From assembly GCA_964599885.1 (NCBI GenBank), contig CAZRHH010000066.1:1-17517 (forward strand): DNA of 17,517 nucleotides. Reading direction: 5' to 3'. A program made the translations under genes and the position numbers. Below the pieces are notes generated by a model. That model ran no database searches. It saw only the letters and a program-made list of their open reading frames with translations, and was not told the DNA's origin. The DNA comes from CAZRHH01 sp964599885. Lineage in GTDB: Bacteria > Chloroflexota > Dehalococcoidia > DSTF01 > JACRBR01. Below, piece after piece: positions 11,880 through 17,517 of the stretch (its first letter is position 1; each line of letters opens with the position of its first letter).

Positions 11880-14521
11880 GCGATCTCGCCCAGTCCCGCA
11901 CGAACGCAACTCCAGCCGATGACACCGTCACCTGGGACGATGTCCGCAAGCTGACAGCGCTCGTCCTTGCCGTCGCGTGGCTCGGTTTCTTTCTCTTTAC
12001 GGGCATGCCGGCGCTGACGATGGACGTCTTTCCACGCACGCTGACGACGCACATTGTGGTCGCCGTCGCCGCCGCCGTGTACCTGGGGTGGCTGGCGATC
12101 GCCCGGCGCCTTCCCGGCGGCACGCCGTTCGATCTGCCGGTGCTGGCGCTGCTCGGCGCCTACGCGGTGGCGACGTTCGCGTCCGTCAACTGGCGGGTGA
12201 GCCTGGAAGCGACGCTGATGTTCGGCGCCGCGCTCATCGCGTTCTATGCGCTATCGGATCTGCCGTTTCTCAGCGCACAGCAGCTTCGCCGCGCGCTGAT
12301 GCTGCTGGCCGCGGGGCTATCGGCGTATGCGGTGTGGATCGTCGGGAACGATTACGCCAACTACCTTTCGTACGTACGCTCCGTCGAAGGCATCGACAGC
12401 GGCAACATCTTTCCGCCGACGGTGCCGCGCGTCCACGGGGTGAGCGATCACCCGAACATGCTGGCGATGCTGCTGACGCTCTTCATGCCGTTCTTTGCGC
12501 TGAACGCCTACCGTGCGACGTCGCGGATCGAGCGGCTGGCGGGGTTCGCGGGCTTCGCGATCGCCGCGCTGGCGATCTTCCTGACGCTGTCGCGCGGCGG
12601 CTGGCTCGGCGTCTTCGCCGGCACGGGGTTCACACTCGTCGCCGCGTTCATGACCGTGCGCGCGTACGACCGCGAGCAGCAGGGCTTCAAGCCATCGTGG
12701 GAGAACGCGATCCCGCGCGACATCAACCCGACGGCGATCGCGACGATCCTCGGCGCGCTCGTGCTCGCGGCCGGCGGCACGCTGGCGTTTCTTTCGAGTT
12801 CGACGACGCGGCCCGGCTGGCTCTTCCGCAGCTCGCTCTCGCCGCGCGAAGACGCCTGGCGGGCGGGTCTCGATATGTTCGCCGACTTCCCGCTCGCCGG
12901 ATCCGGCCCCAACACGTTCGGGATCCTCTATCCGCAGTACAGCGGGAAGTTTCTGGTCCACACGCAGCACGCGCACAACGGCTTTCTGCAGGCAGCGAAC
13001 GACGTCGGGATCATCGGCCTGCTGGCGCTCGGTGCGCTCGGAATCACGATCGCGTACGTGCTGCTGAAGACGTGGCGCGAGGGGGCGCTGGAACAGCGGC
13101 TGCTCGCCGTCGCCTGCGCTGGGGGATTGATCGGCTTCTGCGTCCACAACCAGCTCGATGCCGGCAACATTTGGAAGGCACCGGCGTTTTCGCTCGCGCT
13201 CGTGGGCGCGATCATCGTGCGTAACTATCGCGAGCGCGCGAACCCGGCGCCGCCCGCCAGCGCGGCGTGGCTCGAACGCGTGCCCGAGGGCGTCCGCACG
13301 AACGGCGCGCTCGCCGCGCGGGGATTGCTCGTCGCGCTGATCTTGCTGCCGCTCGTCGCCTGGTACCGGATTGATCGCGCGCACTACGACTACTGGCGCG
13401 CGATCGAACTTTCGAACAAGAACGACCCGGCGGCGCTGGCCCGCATGCAGGAAGCGGTCAACGCCGACTCGAGCATGATGGTCTACCAGTTGCAGCTCGG
13501 GCAGATGCAGGCCGAAGCGTACATCGCCGCCCGCGGCAGCGAGCGCTCGCTCATTGACAATGCTGTACTCCACCTTGAACAGGCCGTGCGGCACGACAAG
13601 CGGAGTGATCTGGCGCGCATCAATCTTGCGCGCGCGTACCAGCTCGCGGGGCGCAACGAAGACGCCGCGCGCGAGGCGCAAATCTCACGACTCGCCGTTT
13701 ATCACGTGCCGCCGGTGCTCGCGGCGGGCGAGGTCTACGAATTGCTCGGCGATGACTACGAGGACGAGGCGATCGCTACGTATGGCCAGGTGATCTCGAT
13801 GGACGCCGGGCTTGCGGACTCGCCGTTCTGGGACGGTTCCGAGTTTCGCAAGGATCACTACGACGAGATCCTCGGCGAATCGATTCTCGGCATCAATCCA
13901 TGCACGATGGGGTCATTTCTGGTGCAGCGCTTCAGCTTCAACGCGAGCGATTCGCTCGCCGATCTGGATGACACGGCGACCGGCTGCAAGATCCTCGTCG
14001 TCAACTCACCCGACGATCTGATTTACCGCGTGGCGCTCGCGCGCATCTTCATGCAGCAGGAGAACTTCGACGAAGCACGCATCCACCTCGACTACGCGGT
14101 GAACAAGCAGCCCGACTTCGGGCCGGCGCGCACGGAGTACGGACGGTGGCACACGCTTCAAGGCGATGTTGAGTCGGCGAAGCACCAGTGGCTGATCGGC
14201 GGCCAGCTTGAAGAGGCCGAGTCGATCATGTTGCTGGGGGAGACGTATCCGCCGGGCGAGGTGCCCGCGGATCTGATCGGCCGGCTGGCCACGCTGCTTG
14301 GGAACTCGGGCACGAGCATCAAGAACGACACGATCTCGATCCTGTACTACCGGCTCCGGTACGGGCGCCTGTCGCCGCTGCGCGCGATCATCACGGGCGA
14401 ATGGCAGACGGCCGTTCCGCGCATCTACAACGACATGAACAACAAGCTGCAGGAGTGGCGCACCGAAGCCCGCACCGGCGCCCCCGCAAGCGCCGGGCCA
14501 TCCCCAACAACGACGAACTAG
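11876..14521 (+). CDS. O-antigen ligase/polymerase-like (Wzy_C) membrane protein with C-terminal TPR domain
   Basis: The 881-residue protein has about ten to twelve TM segments in residues 25-500, then a soluble region to the end. The first TM starts at about 27 (LTALVLAVAWLGFFLF). The Wzy_C core shows LTLSRGGWLG (236-245) and a large loop with PLAGSGPNTFG and HAHNGFLQAANDVGIIG (365-381), the conserved Arg/His region of O-antigen ligases and polymerases. A last TM lies at about 477-495. The remainder (510-850) contains helical repeats of TPR type: ALARMQEAVNADSSM, NAVLHLEQAVRHDKRSDLARINLARAYQLAGR, and ARIHLDYAVNKQPDFG. Such fusions are known in Gram-positive and Chloroflexota proteins, where the role is usually cell-wall glycan or exopolysaccharide ligation rather than LPS. 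The substrate is not visible. No ribosome site precedes the ATG; translation is probably coupled to the leader ORF ending at 11879. No other sugar-polymer genes are adjacent. Confidence 0.88.
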   Translation: MSDLAQSRTNATPADDTVTWDDVRKLTALVLAVAWLGFFLFTGMPALTMDVFPRTLTTHIVVAVAAAVYLGWLAIARRLPGGTPFDLPVLALLGAYAVATFASVNWRVSLEATLMFGAALIAFYALSDLPFLSAQQLRRALMLLAAGLSAYAVWIVGNDYANYLSYVRSVEGIDSGNIFPPTVPRVHGVSDHPNMLAMLLTLFMPFFALNAYRATSRIERLAGFAGFAIAALAIFLTLSRGGWLGVFAGTGFTLVAAFMTVRAYDREQQGFKPSWENAIPRDINPTAIATILGALVLAAGGTLAFLSSSTTRPGWLFRSSLSPREDAWRAGLDMFADFPLAGSGPNTFGILYPQYSGKFLVHTQHAHNGFLQAANDVGIIGLLALGALGITIAYVLLKTWREGALEQRLLAVACAGGLIGFCVHNQLDAGNIWKAPAFSLALVGAIIVRNYRERANPAPPASAAWLERVPEGVRTNGALAARGLLVALILLPLVAWYRIDRAHYDYWRAIELSNKNDPAALARMQEAVNADSSMMVYQLQLGQMQAEAYIAARGSERSLIDNAVLHLEQAVRHDKRSDLARINLARAYQLAGRNEDAAREAQISRLAVYHVPPVLAAGEVYELLGDDYEDEAIATYGQVISMDAGLADSPFWDGSEFRKDHYDEILGESILGINPCTMGSFLVQRFSFNASDSLADLDDTATGCKILVVNSPDDLIYRVALARIFMQQENFDEARIHLDYAVNKQPDFGPARTEYGRWHTLQGDVESAKHQWLIGGQLEEAESIMLLGETYPPGEVPADLIGRLATLLGNSGTSIKNDTISILYYRLRYGRLSPLRAIITGEWQTAVPRIYNDMNNKLQEWRTEARTGAPASAGPSPTTTN

Positions 14522-14624
14522 CCGCGTCACCGTTAGTTCGCGCGCCCGCGTCCAACGACGAAACGGCCAGCCGGGAGCGACTGTCCGACCAATGCGATGA
14601 ATCTGGCACACTGGGGACGGAGAT

Positions 14625-14643
14625 CGTGGCCGGATCTGCCACG
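14625..14643 (+). terminator. weak hairpin after the ligase gene
   Basis: CGTGGC (14625-14630) and GCCACG (14638-14643) around a 7-base loop. No T-tract follows. It is the only hairpin seen between the ligase stop and the small membrane ORF, and a weak terminator at best. Confidence 0.25.
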
Positions 14644-14680
14644 CCTGCTTCCATAGACTTCCGGAAACGGAGGTCCCACA

Positions 14681-14755
14681 ATGTACAACCGCCGCATGAT
14701 GAGTTTCTGGTTCGTGGCGTTCGCCTTCAGCGCCATGTGGATAGCGATCATCTAG
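14681..14755 (+). CDS. 24-residue single-TM small membrane peptide
   Basis: ATG at 14681 is preceded by GGAGGT (14669-14674) with a 6-base gap, an ideal ribosome site. The 24-residue peptide has a basic start (MYNRRMMS) and a wholly hydrophobic rest (FWFVAFAFSAMWIAII), ending at TAG 14753-14755. This is a classic small membrane protein layout, with the N-terminus likely inside by the positive-inside rule. No family is recognised. It lies 52 bases before the next gene, which has its own ribosome site, so they may be cotranscribed. It is too short for statistical coding tests; confidence rests on the ribosome site and hydrophobicity. Confidence 0.55.
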   Translation: MYNRRMMSFWFVAFAFSAMWIAII

Positions 14756-14807
14756 CCGTGGCACTCCGCCGACCCGCATACGCGCATTCCCGGACAGGAG
14801 CTATCCG

Positions 14808-15167
14808 ATGACCAGCGAAGCGATCCACCCCGACTACTTCGCGGACGCCGACGCCCGCGTCTATACCACCGACCCCAACAGGCCCGCCAGCGCCCGCACC
14901 TTCGTCTGGGCGAATGCGCGCTGGTACGAGCGCGAGGAGGGCGTCATCGGCACGGGCGCCGTTGACTTTTCGCCGGTCGCCGACAGCGACGAAGAACTCC
15001 GCACATGGCTGCGCGAAAGCGATCTCGATGTGGACGAACTCGACGCCGGCGACTTCTACGTGATGGTGCTTGAAGAGTTCGTGAACCAGACGCCGCCGCT
15101 TCACCAGTCGCCGGAACGCTCGGATCAGACGCTGGAACAGCAAACGGCGCCGTGGCGGCCGCGATGA
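14808..15167 (+). CDS. acidic hypothetical protein, 119 aa
   Basis: ATG at 14808 has AGGAG (14796-14800) 7 bases upstream. No family is recognised. The protein is acidic, with no signal peptide or TM, and the composition of a small alpha/beta cytoplasmic protein: a strand ARTFVWANARWYEREE, then a long acidic helix SDEELRTWLRESDLDVDEL, then FYVMVLEEFV and a disordered Gln/Pro/Arg tail. Its stop overlaps the start of the cupin gene as ATGA (15164-15167), so the two are coupled and may work together. Codon use matches the neighbours. Confidence 0.75.
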   Translation: MTSEAIHPDYFADADARVYTTDPNRPASARTFVWANARWYEREEGVIGTGAVDFSPVADSDEELRTWLRESDLDVDELDAGDFYVMVLEEFVNQTPPLHQSPERSDQTLEQQTAPWRPR

Positions 15168-15568
15168 TCTGGGCCGACAACATCGAAGAGCGGACGAAGG
15201 CGAATTCGACGTTTCGCACTGTCCTCTGGACGGGCGAGCACAGCGAACTCACCGTCATGTCGATTGAGGTCGGCGGTGAGATCGGGCTGGAAGTGCATCC
15301 GGACATCGATCAGTTCCTGCGTGTCGAGTCGGGTCAGGCGCAGGTGAAGGCAGGCCCCGCCGAGGACAACCTGAACGAGACGCACGACGTGCGGGAAGAG
15401 TGGGCGTTCGTGGTGCCCGCCGGAACGTGGCACAACGTGATCAATACGGGCGACGTGCCGTTGCGGCTGTACACCGTGTACTCACCGCGCAACCACGCCC
15501 CGGGCACTGTGCATCAGACGAAAGCCGACGCCGACCGCGCCGAAGCGGCGGAACACGCGGCCCGATAG
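15164..15568 (+). CDS. small cupin-domain protein
   Basis: The ATG at 15164 is chosen because it forms an ATGA overlap with the preceding stop; a GTG at 15152 is the alternative. The 134-residue protein is a single cupin barrel of a widespread type. Motif 1 is GLEVHPDIDQFLRVESGQ (41-58) with His45, Gln50 and Glu55 as candidate metal ligands. Motif 2 is PAGTWHNVINTG (85-96) with His90. A conserved LYTVYSPRNHAPGTVHQTKADA block ends the fold. Family members often resemble phosphomannose-isomerase C-terminal domains, but this short stand-alone type has no assigned reaction. It is cytoplasmic. Downstream lies a REP hairpin at 15588. Confidence 0.92.
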   Translation: MIWADNIEERTKANSTFRTVLWTGEHSELTVMSIEVGGEIGLEVHPDIDQFLRVESGQAQVKAGPAEDNLNETHDVREEWAFVVPAGTWHNVINTGDVPLRLYTVYSPRNHAPGTVHQTKADADRAEAAEHAAR

Positions 15569-15587
15569 TTACGCTTCGTTAGGGCCG

Positions 15588-15613
15588 GTGACACGGTCTG
15601 AAAGACCGTGCCA
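15588..15613. repeat. REP hairpin, third copy of the CACGGTCT family
   Basis: These 26 bases are identical to 6305-6330. Stem 15592-15599 with 15603-15610, loop GAA. It lies between the convergent cupin and GNAT genes, where it may also aid termination. Confidence 0.88.
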
Positions 15614-15637
15614 TTCCTACCTGAACCACGCCGCGCG

Positions 15638-16408
15638 TCACCGCCCCACCCAGAGCACCGTCTCGTGCGCCGGCACGAAACCCACGTCCGCGTACAGACG
15701 CGCGGCGTCGCTGCCGGCTTCCGTCTCCAGGCAGATGCAGTCGACGCCACCGTCCTGCGCGTCGGTGATCGCGCGGGCGATCATCGTTGAGGCGACGCGG
15801 TGGCCGCGCACGGACTTCAGCGTGGCGATGGAGTACAGGCCGGCGGTCTGGCCGTCGCGCACGGTTAGCAGCGTGCCGGCCGGCTCGCCATCGAGCGAGG
15901 CGATGTAGAACGTGTGATCCGGGTCGATGATGTTCGCCAGCGTGGCGCCGAGCAGAAACGACTTGCGCCAGTCGGCGTAGTTGTTCGCACGCTGGTGCAG
16001 CGTCACGAAGGCGCTCGCGTCATCGGGCTCCGCGCGCTTGATTGTGACGGCGTCGTTCACGGCGATCGCGCCCGGATCGCCAGGAAACGTCATCGAGACC
16101 TCGCGCTCACGCTCGACGAAGCCGCTCCGCCGCAAGTAGTCGGCGATCTTCGCGGGGCGATCGAGCGGCGTCGTGCGCGCTGCCGGCGGGCGGTCGAACG
16201 CGCGCAGCAGCGAGAAGCCGATGTCGAACAGGCTGCTGAGCCGCGCATCGGTCGTCGTGAAGCCTTCGATGCAGTTCCACTTCGGCTCCGACGCGTCCGA
16301 CGTGATGCAGAGCGCGCCGCCGAGATCGCGATACTCGCCGCGATGCGTCGCCTGCATCAGCCGCTGATTGTTGACGATCTTCAGCGAGACAACCGGATCA
16401 AACGCCAT
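15638..16408 (-). CDS. GNAT family N-acetyltransferase
   Basis: The ATG at 16408 is preferred to the open frame extending to 16597, which would run through REP-like palindromes and low-quality sequence. The resulting 256-residue protein begins MAFDPVVSLKIVNNQRLMQ. The C-terminal half is a GNAT fold: an IKRAEPDDASAFVTLHQ start, strand YIASLDGEPAGTLLTV, the acetyl-CoA loop SVRGHRVAST (near 195-205), and CLETEAGSDAARLYADVGFVP at the end. The N-terminal 120 residues are a second, less recognisable domain with TSDASEPKWNCIEGF, as seen in two-domain GNATs. Substrate is unknown. A TACAAT box ends 6 bases before the ATG and no ribosome site is present, so a leaderless message is likely. Confidence 0.85.
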   Translation of the reverse strand: MAFDPVVSLKIVNNQRLMQATHRGEYRDLGGALCITSDASEPKWNCIEGFTTTDARLSSLFDIGFSLLRAFDRPPAARTTPLDRPAKIADYLRRSGFVEREREVSMTFPGDPGAIAVNDAVTIKRAEPDDASAFVTLHQRANNYADWRKSFLLGATLANIIDPDHTFYIASLDGEPAGTLLTVRDGQTAGLYSIATLKSVRGHRVASTMIARAITDAQDGGVDCICLETEAGSDAARLYADVGFVPAHETVLWVGR

Positions 16409-16414
16409 GCCGAG

Positions 16415-16420
16415 ATTGTA
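16415..16420 (-). promoter_or_regulatory. -10 box for a probable leaderless GNAT message
   Basis: The complement reads TACAAT, 5 of 6 to consensus. Its last base is 7 positions from the A of the ATG at 16408, placing transcription start at or next to the start codon. No good -35 is seen 17 bases upstream. Confidence 0.4.
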
Positions 16421-16545
16421 GCCGCAAGCGCCCCTGCGGTGCCGCGAGTCAAACCGGTACGCCGCCGCCTCGTACTCCACACAATGGTAGGAGCCCCGCT
16501 TGCCGGGTCCCGGCATGCCCGCACCATACGCCGAGAGTGATCCTG

Positions 16546-16619
16546 GTAGCGGCACAGCGTGCTGTGCCGTCGTCGATTCGCGATCCCGTGGCGGCATAGC
16601 TTGCTATGCCGTCTCCGAT
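16546..16619. repeat. pair of related palindromes with compensatory change
   Basis: Two 32-base units (16546-16577 and 16588-16619) match at 26 positions. Each forms a 9-bp stem: CGGCACAGC/GCTGTGCCG (16550-16558, 16561-16569) and CGGCATAGC/GCTATGCCG (16592-16600, 16603-16611). One stem pair is C-G in the first and T-A in the second. They are the main content of the 304-base spacer 16409-16712 between aspartokinase and GNAT, and may help end the aspartokinase message. Confidence 0.85.
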
Positions 16620-16652
16620 CCGCAGCCACCCCATCCGGCTACCCCGACAAAG

Positions 16653-16713
16653 CCTCTGTGCCTCTGTGCCGCAGTGGTGAAATCAAACCACCAGCGATCA
16701 GCGACCAGCGACC
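16653..16713. repeat. short low-complexity repeats after aspartokinase
   Basis: CCTCTGTG occurs twice head to tail (16653-16668), and CAGCGA-type words recur three times at about 16692-16710. No gene is seen here. The CTCTGTG phrase followed by GTGGTGAAAT resembles a spacer sequence I recall from unrelated environmental genomes; its meaning is unknown. Confidence 0.5.
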
Positions 16714-17517
16714 TACCCCGCCCCCGTCAGCTCGGCGGGTTCGGCCTTTTCCAGTTCGAAGGCGGCGTGCAGGGCGCGCACGGCGTCGGCGACGCGATCT
16801 TCGGGGACGATGCAGGTGATGCGGATCTCGCTGGTTGCGATGATCTCGATGTTGATGCCGGCGTCAGACAGCGTGCGGAACATGCGCGCGGCGTAGCCGG
16901 GGGCGCTCTGGATGCCGGTGCCGACGATGCTCACCTTGCCCATGCGCTCGTCGGCAACGACATCCGCCGCGCCGATCTCCTTCGCTACGGCCTCAACGAG
17001 GGGCTGCGCTTTACGGAGATCGGCCTTCGTGATCGTGAACGTGACGTCGGTGAGCTGCGCCGAGCTGGCGTTTTGGACGATCGTATCGACCGAGAGATGC
17101 GCGTCGGCGAGCGGCGCGAAGATCTCGGCGGCGACGCCGGGGCGATCGGGCACGCCGCGGATTGTGATCTTCGCGACATCGACGTCGTGCGCGATGCCGC
17201 GGACGCGGTTGAAGCCTTCCATATCGACGCCTCCATGTATCAGCGTACCCGGCTCGTCGGCGAAGCTCGACGCGACGAGAATCGGAATGTTGTAGACGGA
17301 ACCAAGCTCGACGGCGCGCGGCGCTATCACCTTCGCGCCCTTGCTTGCCAGTTCGAGCATCTCTTCGTACGTGATGTCCTTGAGTTTACGGGCGTCCGGC
17401 ACAACGCGCGGGTCGGCGGTGTAGACGCCGTCGACGTCGGTGTAGATCTCGCACATGGCGTTGAGCGCGGCGGCGAACGCCACGGCAGTCGTGTCGGATC
17501 CGCCGCGGCCGATCGTG
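16713..17517 (-). CDS. lysC: aspartate kinase, C-terminal part (start outside window)
   Basis: The frame is open through the right edge, so 268 residues plus the TAG at 16713-16715 are visible; the N-terminal kinase half is missing. At the edge the sequence reads TIGRGGSDTTAVAFAAAL, the nucleotide-binding signature of aspartokinases, followed by the IYTDVDGVYTADPRVV substrate loop and an EEMLELASKGAKVIAPRAVEL helix. Two ACT domains end the protein: AKITIRGVPDRPGVAAEIF and KVSIVGTGIQSAPGYAARMF with a final EIRITCIV strand, which bind lysine and/or threonine for feedback control. The enzyme phosphorylates aspartate, first step to Lys, Thr, Met and diaminopimelate. The GTG at 17483 is internal, not the start. 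No homoserine dehydrogenase fusion is present. Confidence 0.97.
   Translation of the reverse strand, partial: TIGRGGSDTTAVAFAAALNAMCEIYTDVDGVYTADPRVVPDARKLKDITYEEMLELASKGAKVIAPRAVELGSVYNIPILVASSFADEPGTLIHGGVDMEGFNRVRGIAHDVDVAKITIRGVPDRPGVAAEIFAPLADAHLSVDTIVQNASSAQLTDVTFTITKADLRKAQPLVEAVAKEIGAADVVADERMGKVSIVGTGIQSAPGYAARMFRTLSDAGINIEIIATSEIRITCIVPEDRVADAVRALHAAFELEKAEPAELTGAG

Noticed and set aside
12317..13681. 454-codon minus-strand frame opposite the ligase-like gene
   Set aside because: Arg/Gln/Glu-rich shadow of a membrane protein with recognisable Wzy_C motifs; no start signals.
14604..14618. Sigma-54 type promoter beginning TGGCAC
   Set aside because: The -12 part (TTGC after five bases) is missing; the sequence there is GGAC.
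16409..16597. N-terminal extension of the GNAT gene (63 codons)
   Set aside because: It would run into the palindrome repeats and reads as low-quality protein; the family-like start is at 16408.

Overview
The window reads as a chromosomal segment of a free-living, high-GC, Gram-positive-type or monoderm-like bacterium. Protein style (lipoproteins with a Cys-Gly-Asp start, a membrane-anchored cohesin-like protein, a Tat-type peptide-binding lipoprotein, many RAYT/REP hairpins between genes) suggests Chloroflexota, perhaps the Dehalococcoidia side. This is inference from style only; no rRNA or marker tree is available here.

Layout, left to right. (1) The window opens inside the C-terminal, proline- and acid-rich end of a forward gene (1-339). 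(2) A RAYT transposase (379-930, minus) is bracketed by a perfect 29-bp inverted repeat (380-408 and 1053-1081), with a third copy of the same REP hairpin inside its coding sequence. (3) A phosphohexomutase (1221-2666) and a small hypothetical protein (2710-2964) point right. (4) A two-gene minus-strand cassette follows: a GIY-YIG-like nuclease and a DUF6884-like protein joined by an ATGA overlap, with visibly lower GC than its surroundings. This is the best candidate for an acquired, poorly described system. (5) A lipoprotein (minus) and a secreted double-Fn3-like, Cys-rich protein (plus) are divergent. (6) A REP-rich spacer with an exact-period 70-bp tandem duplication comes next. (7) A minus-strand family-5 peptide importer operon (binding lipoprotein, DppB-type and DppC-type permeases) has no ATPase genes beside it. 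(8) Divergent from it is a membrane-anchored cohesin-like protein ending at a perfect 13-bp-stem hairpin. (9) A DUF192 lipoprotein (minus) and a large O-antigen-ligase/TPR fusion (plus) diverge from a very compact promoter region; the ligase seems to be translated by coupling to a 21-codon leader ORF. (10) Then come a 24-residue one-TM peptide, a hypothetical protein and a cupin, the last two overlapping by ATGA. (11) A GNAT acetyltransferase and the C-terminal half of aspartokinase lie on the minus strand, separated by two related palindromes that show a compensatory base-pair change.

Metabolically the segment mixes housekeeping (aspartokinase for Lys/Thr/Met synthesis, hexose-phosphate mutase feeding cell-envelope sugars, an O-antigen-ligase-like polymer enzyme) with peptide uptake and cell-surface proteins. 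The mobile signals are the RAYT/REP families and the low-GC nuclease cassette. No rRNA, tRNA, CRISPR array, prophage or replication origin was recognised.
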